A DNA stretch of 14,113 bases from JAAFJT01 sp043772905 (GCA_043772905.1 JAYVFS010000108.1:1-14113); one strand, 5' to 3'. Positions 1-10,200 are shown, counted from the first letter of the stretch. Notes: a model not told the origin generated them from the letters alone. A program made the numbers and translations.

Positions 1-88
1 TAATGGATAATGGATAGTTGATAATGGATAATTCAAATTGATTTTCAACTATTTGAATTATCCATTATCAACTATCCATTATCCATTA
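1..88. repeat. Long perfect inverted repeat of 7-bp units
   Basis: Positions 1-38 are the exact reverse complement of 51-88, giving a 38-bp perfect stem around a 12-nt loop (39-50). Each arm is itself a tandem array of 7-bp units: TAATGGA, TAATGGA, TAGTTGA, TAATGGA, TAATTCA on the left, and the mirrored TGAATTA/TCCATTA series on the right. The right arm ends one base before the stop codon of the LOG-family gene on the minus strand, so the RNA hairpin could act in 3'-end formation, although it is AT-rich and has no clear U-tract. The unit resembles the heptamer tracts near 12.5 and 13.1 kb. The left boundary may lie outside the window. Confidence 0.9.
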
Positions 89-89
89 A

Positions 90-818
90 TTATAACTCAT
101 AATTAGGTGCTAACTTATTATTAGAGCTTTCCGCAGAATAAAAATCGTTAACATATTGCACCGTTTCTTCGATGTCATCGGTTATAAGGAAAAGGTCTAA
201 ATCTTTCAGATTGATATTACCTTCTTGTTCGAGCATGATATCGTGAATCCAACTCCTTAGTCCATTCCAAAAACTTGTACCCATCAAAACAATCGGCACA
301 CGAGTAATTTTACCTGTTTGAATCAATGTTAAGACCTCAAACAATTCATCCATCGTTCCGAAACCGCCCGGAAGGACGACAAAAGCTTGTGCATATTTGA
401 CAAACATGACTTTACGAACGAAAAAATAGCGGTGATCTAAACTCTTGTCATCGTCAATATAAGGGTTGTGGTGTTGCTCGAAAGGCAATTCGATATTCAA
501 ACCAACGGAAGTGCCGCCTGCAATCTTAGCTCCTTTATTACCTGCTTCCATAACACCGGGACCGCCACCTGTGATGACACCATAACCTTCTTCGGTGAAC
601 CGCCGTGCGACATCAATTGCTTTTTTATAGTGTGGATGATCTGGTTTGGTACGTGCCGAACCAAATATGGAGATACACGGCCCAATCGTATTCAGTTTTT
701 CAAAACCGTCCACAAATTCTGCCATGACTTTAAACATCGTCCAAGCGTTTTCGCCTTTCATTTTCGTCCATTCTTTACGGCGTTTGTTGGTTGTGCCGTT
801 TTGCATTTCAATTCCCAT
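90..818 (-). CDS. LOG-family (TIGR00730-type) Rossmann-fold protein
   Basis: This 242-aa protein belongs to the LOG / lysine-decarboxylase-like family. Characterised members are phosphoribohydrolases that release cytokinin-type bases or cleave nucleoside monophosphates such as AMP. Visible family signatures are SIFGSARTKP (about 50-59), the nucleotide-binding GGGPGVMEAGNKGA (84-97), the conserved Arg-Lys pair at 135-136 and the hallmark PGGFGTMDE (150-158), whose Glu158 and the upstream Arg are the usual active-site residues. No signal peptide or membrane segment is seen, so it should be cytosolic. The start at 818 gives MGIEMQNG; Met5 (806) and Met20 (761) are alternatives, since the conserved part begins near residue 22. 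The gene follows the porin gene but is separated from it by a terminator hairpin, so it probably has its own promoter; a TAAGTTTG at 895-902 (minus strand) is a weak candidate. Family assignment is firm; the physiological substrate is not known. Confidence 0.93.
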   Translation of the reverse strand: MGIEMQNGTTNKRRKEWTKMKGENAWTMFKVMAEFVDGFEKLNTIGPCISIFGSARTKPDHPHYKKAIDVARRFTEEGYGVITGGGPGVMEAGNKGAKIAGGTSVGLNIELPFEQHHNPYIDDDKSLDHRYFFVRKVMFVKYAQAFVVLPGGFGTMDELFEVLTLIQTGKITRVPIVLMGTSFWNGLRSWIHDIMLEQEGNINLKDLDLFLITDDIEETVQYVNDFYSAESSNNKLAPNYEL

Positions 819-845
819 AAACTTATGATTTCATTTTTGTTAGAT

Positions 846-892
846 AAAAAATTAAACCCTTTGTCTTCTACGTTGCGTATCAGACAAAGGGT
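846..892 (-). terminator. Intrinsic terminator after the OMPP1/FadL gene
   Basis: A perfect 11-bp stem (856-866 with 882-892, ACCCTTTGTCT/AGACAAAGGGT) encloses a 15-nt loop. On the minus strand it is followed by TTTAATTTTTTA (about 845-856). It lies about 50 nt past the porin stop codon and upstream of the LOG gene, so it should end the porin transcript. Confidence 0.8.
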
Positions 893-933
893 GACAAACT
901 TAATATTTTTTTAATAGAAAAAAGACTATTTTT

Positions 934-943
934 ACTGAGGGGG
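934..943 (+). repeat. ACTGAGGGGG motif copy 1 (intergenic)
   Basis: Full 10-bp motif preceded by T. It abuts the stop codon of the minus-strand porin gene (stop at 944-946), so the porin mRNA reads TAA followed directly by CCCCCTCAGTA. It lies between that stop and the terminator hairpin. Confidence 0.95.
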
Positions 944-2413
944 TTAAAATTTAATGCCAAAAGTCAATACATAATCGTTGTATGTGTAGGCATTAGTGAC
1001 ATTTTGCTCCAAATTGGCTTGTGCTACAAGAACTTTATAGGGCGTATAGTTCTCCTTTTGAGTCCGTTGTTGCCAAGCAAAATCCATGAAAAAATGGCGA
1101 CCTCGAAGCCCTACACCTGCATTTAAAGTCGTATTCCAAAAATCCTTGTCTTGACGTGGCGAACCATTTAGACCTGCTCCTGCACGGAAACGGAAAATAT
1201 CATAGACATATTCACCGCCAAAACGGATATTTAAAGCATTTTTATAACGACTTGTAATTTGTGCATTGACATCATTTTGATTCACAACATACTCTTTTTC
1301 AAGAATAAAATTCGATTTGCTGTAATCTGCCCATTCCACATCAGCACTTAAAAAGCCTGATTTTCCAATTATAAAACCTGCGCTGCCTATGAAACGCCAT
1401 GGCGTTGCGAGCTTATATTTGAATTCTCCTTCAGGCGATGCGGCTTCTGAACTGTAACGCAAACTATCGGTATAAACGTAATACAACTTATTATTGTAAC
1501 TATCACTCATCTGATACCTTGTGGGGGTATGAACAGCAAAACCTAAGCGAAGAGCTTGTGTTGGACGGAAAATTGCGCCAATTTTGGCATTAATACCAAT
1601 GCCTGTTGTCGTTAAGCTTTGGTCAAATTGTAGCTTTTCAAAAAACGGTACTTCTTTGCGCACATCGTCTTCGTTATATATTTTTGATTCAGTATAATGG
1701 AGGAACGGAATGCCGATGGTGCCACCTATTTGGAGTTTTTCAGCATAATTGCCCGCATAAGAAATGACCATTTCGTTGATGCCGCCTCTCGTTTCTATGA
1801 CTTGACTTTTGTAAACACCTGCGGCGGGATTTAAATCGAAATCGGTGGTATATTTACGGACGTTGTTGACTGTTTTTGTATAAATCGCTCCTGTTGAATC
1901 TGCCAATTGACTTTCAAAAGCATCAAGCCCTTCAATATTGGCTTGGTCACGAAAACGGGCAGTGATAGAGCCTGTTGTTGTCCCTTCATAAAATAGGTTG
2001 CTGCTGAAATCTTGCAATTTATTGAAGCCAATGGCAAAATTCCGTGTTTTCCATTTCGATGAAGGATTGCCATCTTTGCTGAAAACAAGACCGAGGTTGT
2101 CTAATGAAAACTTTGAAAAACGTTGTGCCGCAGCATCTTTTCCTCCATTTTCTAAGACTGAAGTCGTTTTTGCACCATGAAACGAAGGTGAAAAGATAAA
2201 CTCACCACTCCGATAAGTTGCCAAACCTGCGGGATTTGTTGAGAGAGTCGAAAAGTCACCACCAATAGCTCCCATCGAGCCACCTACACCTATGGCTCGG
2301 GCTGTGCCGCCATACTGAGGGATGTAGGAATAGCGCAATGCGTCGGAAGCGATTTGGGCTTTTAAGGTGTATAAGGATAAAATAGAAACGAATATTAAGA
2401 TAGCTTTTTTCAT
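944..2413 (-). CDS. OMPP1/FadL/TodX-family outer-membrane transport protein
   Basis: A 489-aa protein with a clear N-terminal signal peptide (residues 1-20, ending LKAQ). The mature N-terminus carries the FadL-family hatch signature NPAGLA (60-65) within a Gly-rich ARAIGVGGSMGAIGG segment (39-52). The rest consists of alternating amphipathic strands rich in aromatic and Gly residues, ending in VLTFGIKF with a C-terminal Phe, as expected for a BAM-assembled beta-barrel. Family members are 14-stranded barrels that import long-chain fatty acids or aromatic hydrocarbons; in Bacteroidota the substrate is usually unknown. The start is fixed by the signal peptide. A terminator for the upstream gene lies about 80 nt before the start and another lies after the stop, so the gene is probably monocistronic. 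Motif copies sit 36 nt upstream of the start and directly after the stop. Family is confident; substrate unassigned. Confidence 0.9.
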   Translation of the reverse strand: MKKAILIFVSILSLYTLKAQIASDALRYSYIPQYGGTARAIGVGGSMGAIGGDFSTLSTNPAGLATYRSGEFIFSPSFHGAKTTSVLENGGKDAAAQRFSKFSLDNLGLVFSKDGNPSSKWKTRNFAIGFNKLQDFSSNLFYEGTTTGSITARFRDQANIEGLDAFESQLADSTGAIYTKTVNNVRKYTTDFDLNPAAGVYKSQVIETRGGINEMVISYAGNYAEKLQIGGTIGIPFLHYTESKIYNEDDVRKEVPFFEKLQFDQSLTTTGIGINAKIGAIFRPTQALRLGFAVHTPTRYQMSDSYNNKLYYVYTDSLRYSSEAASPEGEFKYKLATPWRFIGSAGFIIGKSGFLSADVEWADYSKSNFILEKEYVVNQNDVNAQITSRYKNALNIRFGGEYVYDIFRFRAGAGLNGSPRQDKDFWNTTLNAGVGLRGRHFFMDFAWQQRTQKENYTPYKVLVAQANLEQNVTNAYTYNDYVLTFGIKF

Positions 2414-2448
2414 AACGGTCTAAATTTTAAGATTAAAAAAGTAAAAAT

Positions 2449-2458
2449 ACTGAGGGGG
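2449..2458 (+). repeat. ACTGAGGGGG motif copy 2 (intergenic)
   Basis: Full motif preceded by T in the 5' leader of the minus-strand porin gene, about 36 nt upstream of its ATG. In mRNA sense it reads CCCCCTCAGTATTTTT. The same CCCCCTCAGTATTTTT string recurs on the plus strand at 11756, so the intergenic copies share some AT-rich flank. Confidence 0.95.
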
Positions 2459-2490
2459 TAAACGGAGCCTGATAACTTGATTTTTGACAT

Positions 2491-2521
2491 AAAAAAGGCG
2501 GGAGCAGAGTGACACCCGCCT
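2491..2521 (-). terminator. Strong intrinsic terminator after the Tyr/Asn-rich repeat protein
   Basis: The 7-bp GC-rich stem AGGCGGG/CCCGCCT (2515-2521 with 2496-2502) encloses a 12-nt loop. On the minus strand it is followed by a run of T (plus-strand A-tract 2491-2496). It lies about 33 nt beyond the stop of the minus-strand gene at 2554 and is a textbook Rho-independent terminator. Confidence 0.9.
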
Positions 2522-2553
2522 AATATCTTCCTATTTAACTAATTGAAATACAA

Positions 2554-3975
2554 TTAATTACCTCTTCGTGGTGTACTGCCACCACTATTATTTTCGCTTC
2601 GAGAAGGTGCAGCCGCCGGTGCAGGACTATTATTGCTTGCAGGAGGCGAGTAACTGCGTGACTCCTGGCGTGGTGCTTCATAACGTGGAGACTCTTGACG
2701 TGGTGTCTCATAACGTGGCGTTGAACGTGTTGGTTCGCTGCGTGGCGTTTCTGCCCTTTGTGGACGGTCGTAATTCGGTGCAGGACGCTCGTAAGTCCGC
2801 GTTGGGCGGTCATTACTTGGTGCTTCTGTACGTTGCGGACGGTCGTAGTTCGGTGCAGGACGGTCATAAGTCCGCGTTGGGCGGTCATTACTTGGTACAT
2901 CTGTCCGTTGTGGACGGTCGTAGCTCGGTGTTGGGCGCTCTGTCGTACGTGTTGGACGGTCATTATTTGGTACTTCTGTCCGTTGTGGACGGTCGTAGCT
3001 CGGTGTTGGACGCTCTGTCGTACGTGTTGGGCGGTCAGTGACCCCCTCAGTACGTCCGTCAGATGAAATAGGATCATAACGTTTTGTAGGCGTTATACTG
3101 CCACTATTTCTAGGTGTAATGCCACCATCTCCAATTGCTTCTTTTTTAACATCTGTACGAGCTGGTGTGTTATTCCGAGTTGGATTAATATTGCCATTGC
3201 CGACATCACCACGTCTGCCTGTCGTCGCTTGACCACTTGGACCTGTGACCTCACGTATTGAGCCGCCACTATTACGTGGGGCATAATATTTATTGCCAAC
3301 AGTGGTCACATTCGTGCGTCCTGTTTGATAAGGATTGTAGTAATTACCGTAGTTATTGTAGTTATAATAATTGTTGTAACCAAAACCACTGTTGTAGCCA
3401 AAACCATCATAATAGCCGTTATAACCGCTGTATCCATAAGGCGAGTAACCCCATGACGGATAGAAAGAACTGGCATAATAGTTCGGATTGCAGAAACCGT
3501 AGCTTGAATAACGCCAATCGTCCCAATAGTTATTAAACCAAGACCAGTTGTTCCAACGGTTGTAGCTGTTCCAACGATTCCAATAGCCGTTGCCAACAAT
3601 AATTGTCGCACCTCTATTAAAGCGGTTGTAGTAGTTGGGGTCATAATAACCATAATCTACATAAGCATCACTGTAATAATTGAAACCGCTATATGGGCGG
3701 TGAAAACGGCGAATACGCGTTGAGTATTTATAATCGTCGTAGTCGTCATCGTATTCATAATAGTCGCCGCCAGTGCTGCCATTATCATAAAATTCATTGT
3801 CGCTGCCCGATTGCGCAGTGTTGTCCTCGTAACGCGGTTGCGGTGTTTGGCTACGGGTTGTCGTTGCCGTCGGGCGGCTATCTTTCGCTGGGTCGTAATA
3901 TACATCGTCAAATTGAGCTTTGACGGAGAGCGACATCAGCGTCATCATTGTTGCTAAAAATATCCATTTTTTCAT
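2554..3975 (-). CDS. Secreted Tyr/Asn/Gly-rich protein with Pro/Arg tandem repeats, function unknown
   Basis: I do not recognise a functional family. The start chosen is the Met at 3975 (473 aa), because it opens a typical signal peptide MKKWIFLATMMTLMSLSVKAQ with cleavage near residues 20-21. The reading frame extends to an ATG at 4032, but that would add 19 residues ahead of the signal. The mature protein has an acidic Asp/Tyr patch (about 70-83), then a low-complexity segment very rich in Tyr, Asn, Gly and Trp (about 95-217), then a Gly/Ser/Thr linker. Next come four 25-aa repeats of the form DRPTRT-x-x-RP-x-P-x-YDRPQR (314-413), two 10-aa PRYE-x-PRQES repeats (about 420-439) and a Pro/Ser tail. 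It looks intrinsically disordered and exported; no lipobox or C-terminal sorting domain is evident. Placement between sprA and a porin gene fits a cell-surface or periplasmic role, but that is inference. A terminator follows. Confidence 0.82.
   Translation of the reverse strand: MKKWIFLATMMTLMSLSVKAQFDDVYYDPAKDSRPTATTTRSQTPQPRYEDNTAQSGSDNEFYDNGSTGGDYYEYDDDYDDYKYSTRIRRFHRPYSGFNYYSDAYVDYGYYDPNYYNRFNRGATIIVGNGYWNRWNSYNRWNNWSWFNNYWDDWRYSSYGFCNPNYYASSFYPSWGYSPYGYSGYNGYYDGFGYNSGFGYNNYYNYNNYGNYYNPYQTGRTNVTTVGNKYYAPRNSGGSIREVTGPSGQATTGRRGDVGNGNINPTRNNTPARTDVKKEAIGDGGITPRNSGSITPTKRYDPISSDGRTEGVTDRPTRTTERPTPSYDRPQRTEVPNNDRPTRTTERPTPSYDRPQRTDVPSNDRPTRTYDRPAPNYDRPQRTEAPSNDRPTRTYERPAPNYDRPQRAETPRSEPTRSTPRYETPRQESPRYEAPRQESRSYSPPASNNSPAPAAAPSRSENNSGGSTPRRGN
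2659..2718 (-). repeat. Two 30-bp repeats (PRYE-x-PRQES)
   Basis: Two adjacent 30-bp units in the coding strand (2689-2718 and 2659-2688) encode PRYETPRQES and PRYEAPRQES. They lie just C-terminal to the 75-bp array and look like an independent short duplication. Confidence 0.8.
2737..3036 (-). repeat. Four 75-bp in-frame tandem repeats
   Basis: Four consecutive 75-bp units encode 25-aa repeats starting at DRPTRT. The first two copies in coding order are nearly identical; the last two have diverged (TTERPTPS to TYDRPAPN or TYERPAPN). The unit length is a multiple of three, so copy-number change would keep the frame. Within each unit DRP-type triplets recur (DRPTR, ERP or DRP, YDRPQR), suggesting an older, shorter ancestral repeat. 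Confidence 0.92.
3042..3051 (-). repeat. ACTGAGGGGG motif copy 3 (in the repeat-protein gene)
   Basis: Full motif preceded by T on the minus strand. It is the only intragenic copy whose G-rich strand is the coding strand: it is read ACT GAG GGG GTC (Thr-Glu-Gly-Val), immediately before the 75-bp repeat array. Confidence 0.95.
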
Positions 3976-4281
3976 CAGACACAAAGTTTTAAAAGTATAA
4001 GGAAGACTAGTACATAATCGTTTTTTAATCACACCATAAAATTACGGTATTTTGACAAGATATGTAGTTAAGACTATTTTAATTCTACGAAGTATTGTGT
4101 TAAAAGTGTTAAAATTTATGTATTTAAACTCGTTTTACAATTTTAACATATCATTTGAGGCGTTTTCAAGGCTCTCTTTAATGAAAACAAGAAAAGTGGC
4201 TATTTAGTTTCTTAAAAAAAAGAAAGCCCAAAGTCAAGTGCATACTCAACTTTGGGCTTCGTTATTTAACCTTAAAAAACC
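3976..4281. other. Intergenic region between sprA and the repeat-protein gene
   Basis: This 306-nt AT-rich stretch holds the sprA terminator at its right side (4214-4259). The rest (3976-4213) presumably contains the promoter of the minus-strand repeat-protein gene. A TTAAAACTTTGTG element on the minus strand just upstream of the 3975 start resembles a -7 box with non-consensus spacing. I see no convincing -33/-7 pair, no RNA gene and no conserved ORF here. Confidence 0.5.
4214..4259 (-). terminator. Intrinsic terminator after sprA
   Basis: A perfect 11-bp stem AAGCCCAAAGT/ACTTTGGGCTT (4224-4234 with 4249-4259) encloses a 14-nt loop. On the minus strand it is followed by a T-rich tract (plus-strand A-tract 4214-4221 and flank). 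It lies about 22 nt past the sprA stop. Confidence 0.88.
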
Positions 4282-7200
4282 TTAATTCAACTTAAACGTC
4301 ACAACAAAACCACCTGTAGCCGTTGTCGAAGGGAACGCGGCTGTGGTATAAGGTATGATGCGGTTGTAGTCCACATAAAAACGCAAATCGAGGCGTTTGT
4401 TTATCGTATAAGTTGCCGAAGGCGATAATCTAAACGTTTGAGAACCACGTGAAGGTACGTCCGTTCCTTGACCTAAAAGATGATTTTCAGTAATATCATC
4501 GCGGAAAGAAAGGTCAAAATTCAAGACCAAATCATTGCCTCTTTTAGGTTTTGGTTCTTTTTTCTTCTTCGCTTTTGGGTCTGCTGTTGGGTCGCCCGAT
4601 GGGGCTGTCAAGTCTTCGTCTTTCTTTTTGACAGGCTTTTTCTTTGCTTTGCCATCAAAATTAATGTCGAGCATTTTGATATAGACATTTTTGATGCGGT
4701 GTCCGAATTTGATTTGAATTTCAGATGTTTTTGTTTCTTGTAAACGTGTATCCGATAAACTCAAAGCCAAGTTGCGGCTCTTGCGGTATTGCACCCCAAA
4801 ATTTGCACCTGATTTGAAACTCATATCTATGCCCAAAAGCGGTGAAAACTGCTCTGAAATAGCCACAACAGGAATATCGTACTGCGAATAATACTCATAA
4901 GGCGAACCGATACGAGATTTTTGCGGCTGTGCGATATCATAGAACTGTGAAGTCCGATATGAATTGACCGTTAAAGACGATTTATAGCCGTGTGTGATAC
5001 TGATATTATTGAACGTATTTTTCAAACCAGGCAATTTTGCCAAACCATTGTACGACAAACGCCAGTTTACTGAGGGGCGTTCATTGAACAAATTGCGGTT
5101 GCTTGTCCGAACATCACGTCCCGTATAAGCAGCGATGAAAGCGGGAACAACAACGTCTTGATTTGTCGGTCCAAACCCCTCCCGATACGTTGGAAACTCG
5201 GGATGTACAGCATTGCTGCCACCGAGAATCTGCGACATGACTTGCCGGTTATCGCTAAATGTTTGAAAAACGTCATCAATATTGCTAAAAAACGTATTCA
5301 GCGTAAAATACGAAATATTGTAAGAGCCTTCATCAAAACGATTATTATGATACAATGGTCCATTTGTAGAGTCTGTAACGCGGTACTCCTGTGATTGATT
5401 TTTAATGTAATTTTTATTCAAATCAATATCCACACGGAAATCCGTGAACGGTTCAACGGTTATACGCGCATCAATTTGTTGTGAATAATTGTTCAAAGTC
5501 GGTCTTACCTGTCGAATATCCCTTGAAATCCAACTTCTCGCACCCGCATCGTCGAGCCAATTATCATCTGATTGGCGATAGCCTAATACATAATCCCAAC
5601 CCGGACGAGACAAATCGGACATACCAAACAACCGGGCTTGTGGCGTAAAGCCTGGCACAAACGAGTTGTATTGTTCTGTATAATTCAAACGCGCATTGCG
5701 CAGCAGTAAAAGCGGACGAATGACGATTTTTTCAACACCTGACGGCTCGTAGTCTTTTATTTCCTTTTTCTTCTTTTTACCTTTTGTGGTGTCAGAAGCT
5801 ATGTCAGAAGGCAATTTTACTGAGGGGGCTCCCAAACCAGGTTTGGTTTTCTTCTTATCGGTTTTAGGTTTGAAAAGTGGTTCTTGAATTTTACGTAAAT
5901 ACTTGAATTGATTGTACAACTGCGTAAAATTCAAGTCTGCATTTACTTGCCGTGCTTGTTTGTTGTTGATATTGTTGCCAATACCTTCAAAACCCAATGC
6001 CGCCGCTTCCCAACCATACGACGAGGTGAAAGTACCGCGCAACTGCACCCAATCCAAATACGGAATGTTCCGTGTCGGAACAGTATAGTTGACATTGATA
6101 TTATGGTCATAACGCTTGGTACGTCCGAAGTTTTTAAGATTATCGTTCAAAAACTTGCGTTGTGCATCAGGGTCAACCTGTTGACCGAGTTGGTCATAAT
6201 CAGGTAATTCATCAATAATTGCAAAGTTTTTGGCATCAAAATTCAACTTCAAAGAACGGGTCAAATCCCATTGCAAATTGTAGTTTCTATCCCAACTGAA
6301 ACGACGGATATAAAACGTGTTGTAGGCATCATCATCACCAGAGAAACGGTATTTTGTAATGTTCAATTGACGGTCGAGAATGGTATTAAAACCGAAATTA
6401 TTCGGAATTGGATTGAAATTAATCTCTGTAATCAATTTCGTATATTTCTCAACATTTGGATTTTTAACCAAACGTTTGAACGGCGTGAGGTAAAGCGGTT
6501 CACGCGAGTAATTGTAATCCAAACTGCCTTTTTTATTCTCTTTGGCATCACTTTCTACAAGCGGGTCGTGAAGGTCAACGGTTGTATTGGCATACGAAAC
6601 CGCAAAATTCTCAATATCCCACGGCGCAGGTTTGCGTTCACTCGTACCTGTACGGTCTTTGCGGACATTGTTGAACGAATAACCTTTGATGATTTGAACG
6701 GTTTGTGCTGCGGCTTTGATTTCAGCACGTTTATCACCATCAATTTGTGATTGCAATTTATCTTTTAACTTAATATCCAAGTCGTAAGGGTCATACTCTG
6801 GCGTTCTGGTATTGTTCGCATATTGGACATTGAAAGGTATATGTAGTCCAATTTTAGGATTAAAAAACTTGCCCAATTCAAAGTTACCATTCAAGCCCGC
6901 CTCAATGACTTGCTCACGGCTGCGTTGCGTCACACGTTGGTCAATCGCCCCATAACCGACACCAAGGTAGTTTCCGGAAAGACTTAAATTGCCAAAATCT
7001 GCCATTTTAAAATCCAAACGAGCGATAGCTGCACCGCCTGCATTTTCATTCAGACCCGTCATACGCAACTCGTTAATCCACAATTCAAGGTCGTGTGGTA
7101 CACGGTCTTTGTTGTAAACACCCACCATGATGCCTTTGACAGAACCAATATCTGGATTACCAATCACCTTAACACGGTGAGCAGCATTTTCAGAACTGAC

Positions 7201-10200
7201 GATTGAATATATTTTACCCAAATCCGCATTGGTCGCATTCCGTTCTGTCTTAACTTGTGTCAATAGACTGAGGGGGAAGTCAAATTTATTGTCTTTCAAC
7301 CAAACGGCTTCTTTATACGCATCTGTGGTATTTGAAGCGGGCAATGTTGATTCATCAGACATTTTAAGTGGAATCTCATATTCGTAGTAGTTGCGCTCAA
7401 AATCGGAACCAATACGCATGAAAATACTCATTTTATCATTCAAAACCGTCCGTCCATCTGCTTGCTCTGCGTGAACAAACATTTTGAGCCGCTCATAAAT
7501 ACGCATATCTGAACTGAACAATTTGAACGCTGCACGTGGTACGTTTGGCAACAAATTGAGCATACGAATACCCAAAGCCTGTTCGTTTTGACGGGCATTT
7601 GCGGCAAAAGCATTTGGAATAACTTCACGCTGAATACAAGGTGGAATGACGTAATTGAACGGTGTTTTCTTTGAATTTTCCTCCAAATTGACCGAAACAA
7701 GCTCCATCGCACTGTTGTCCGCACGGTTTAAGATATCCACACCGTCTATACTGAGGGGTCTCTTATAACGTCGCCATTGGTTGCGGATAAGGTCTAATTT
7801 TGCAAAACGAAGGCAAACAGGTTGTGCAAAATCCTTAACCACAATACGCATAAAACGGATAGAACGGAAGTCGTTTATCGCGCCATGTTTTGAGTCAAAA
7901 GCATCAATCGGCACTCGGAAATGGTGCCAAATACGTCCACTACCATTCGGGTCAGGCGTATTTTCGATGTAATATTTATTGGTCAAAGGATTGAAAGCAT
8001 TCCTTGAAATTGGTATCTTATAAGAAAAATAGGCTTCGTTTTCCTCAAAAGAGTTGTCACGGTTGATGTCCTCTGCATCGGGTAAATTCGTTGCAGATTG
8101 GATTTGAGAACCTGCATTTGAAGCGGAGTTACCTTGCAAGCCATTGAATCTTTTATACCTATCTAAGACAGGTGTTCCCTTTGGATAAGCACCTTCATCG
8201 TTATAATACGTGAAGTTATCATTGGCAGGGTCAGCTGCAATTTTTGTTGGGATTGGACTGAATTTCGACAACCAATCGCTGTAAAAACTCGTTTCTTGAT
8301 CGTCTTTCATACCATCGAGACCCACATCCTGCGCTTCACGTGCCGCATCAGAAGCTGAAAATGAGTTCGGCAACGGAATTTCTGTACGTGGCACAATACC
8401 CCATGGTGATTTGTCTATTTTAAAATCTGGATTTTCAGGCGAAGGCAAACCGTTTTCGTAAGCCTTGCGTCCATCTTTCAAAATGTCTTCTGAAATATCG
8501 CCCAAGTGAATGTACATCGTACCCTCATTCTCATTCGGATTTGGATTTTTCAGGAAAGGGTCGAGTACCCAAAAATCCACATATTCCACATTCGACTGTT
8601 CAAAATCCGTTGTTGTCAAACCACGCATGATGCCCGCCCAACGTGTAGTCGGTGCATTCAAATTGCCATCGCCACGCAAACCTGCTCCAAAAGGTGTTCG
8701 AGGTGCACCAGGAGGCGCATCAAAATTGTAAGGACCACGCTCACTTGGATAATAATTCAAGTCAAACGTCGGTAAATAATTGCTCAAACCACCGTTTTGC
8801 AAAGGGTCACGATTCGGGAAAACCTCTGTTTGAGCAATCGGTGCGGTGCAAGGGTCTGTCCTATCTGATGCTGCACCCCGTTCCAAAACAAATTGGTCAA
8901 TCCTAAACCAGTTGAGCATCGCACGGTTCGAACCCGTTACCAGACCATCTTGATCGGCTTCTGGGAATAAACGGTTTTTCTGCGGCACACTCGCTATTTG
9001 CCACGCATTTGGCTGCGACATCAAGGAAAAAGGTGAGCTACTTCCTTCAAAATCATCAAGATAGACAATACCACCGCTTTCATTACAATCACCCGAAGGT
9101 CCTTCAATTGCTTTCGAGTGACCCGGTTGTAGCAAAGCACCTTCTGCACTCAATGTGATTTTCGACGGCTCTTTGGTTTCTATAAAAGGTATTTTATCTA
9201 TCAGTTTGGTCAACCACGGTGCATCCTCTGCAAAGTTAATGTCGGCACCATACACCTTATTATTAATAGGGTCGTCTCCAAAATTGACTTTACGTGTATA
9301 AGGGATTTCAAAGAGGTTCATAAACGTCGCCCCAATATTGAAATTCTTTTTCAAGGCATAATCCGCACGAAGTCCCAACATGGTTCGGGTTTGAAACCCA
9401 AACAAGGCATTGTCTTCATAACTGACGTTCAACGGAATGTTCGGCGCAACATAGGCAGGATTCAAAATCGTCAACGTCGAAGTACCGTAGTCAATCGCAA
9501 AATCCACACCTTCCAAAAGTTGGAACGAACCCGCTGTCACTGTCACTGCACCTGGGCGCAAGCCGAAAGCATTCAACTGAATACGGTTACTCGCCGTAGA
9601 TTTGACTTGACCTCTGATGATAAAACGGTTTTTCTCCTGACGCTCTTGCGCGCGGAAAAGCGTGGAGTCATATAGTGCTTGATAAGTATATTTCTCAATT
9701 ACTGAGGGGTCCATGCCCAACTCTGTCAAACGTGCCGCAAGCGACGAACCGAACGGCTCTAATTTTGGAAACATGATACGACCATTACGTGTGTTGATAG
9801 TCACATCAGGAATAAAGTCAAATTGTCCATCGGGCTGTGGGTCGCCTACTTGATTCAAACGGTCGAGGTTCAAAACGGTCAATAACGGAATTTTACTCAA
9901 TTCAGGTAATGAACGTTTGTCTGCTTTCTCTGCGCTTACGTCTTGATAAACGATGTCGAGTCGTAAATCCTGCGGGTTCGTGACATAAGCACCCACCGAA
10001 TAGACGTTTTTCATCATCAAGTCATAAAGCGGAATAACAGGGTTTTGAATCGTGTTTTTCAACAATTTAACAAATAAAACCTGCGAAACAGAGTCCGTAC
10101 CTGTAAAGGCTGGCACGTCTTGACCAAATTCACCGACTTGGAAAGGGCCTTGTCCATTATAAAAATACGTGAACGCCACACCTAAAACCTGTTGGCGGTC

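Noticed and set aside
895..902. TAAGTTTG box as the LOG-gene promoter
   Set aside because: The box fits TAnnTTTG on the minus strand, but no TTG lies at the right distance upstream, and transcription would start inside the porin terminator hairpin.
468..914. 148-codon plus-strand frame opposite the LOG gene
   Set aside because: It overlaps the clearly conserved LOG-family gene and crosses the terminator; its translation shows no family motif.
2313..2321. TACTGAGGG at 2313 as a twelfth motif copy
   Set aside because: It has only three G followed by A, and in the porin it is read CCT CAG TAT, a frame used by no other copy. It could be a decayed copy or chance, so it is not counted.
2568..3066. 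Long plus-strand open frames opposite the repeat-protein gene
   Set aside because: They are antisense shadows of the 75-bp repeat array, which lacks stops in several frames because of its repeated codons. They have low-complexity translations and no start context, while the minus frame has a signal peptide and a terminator.
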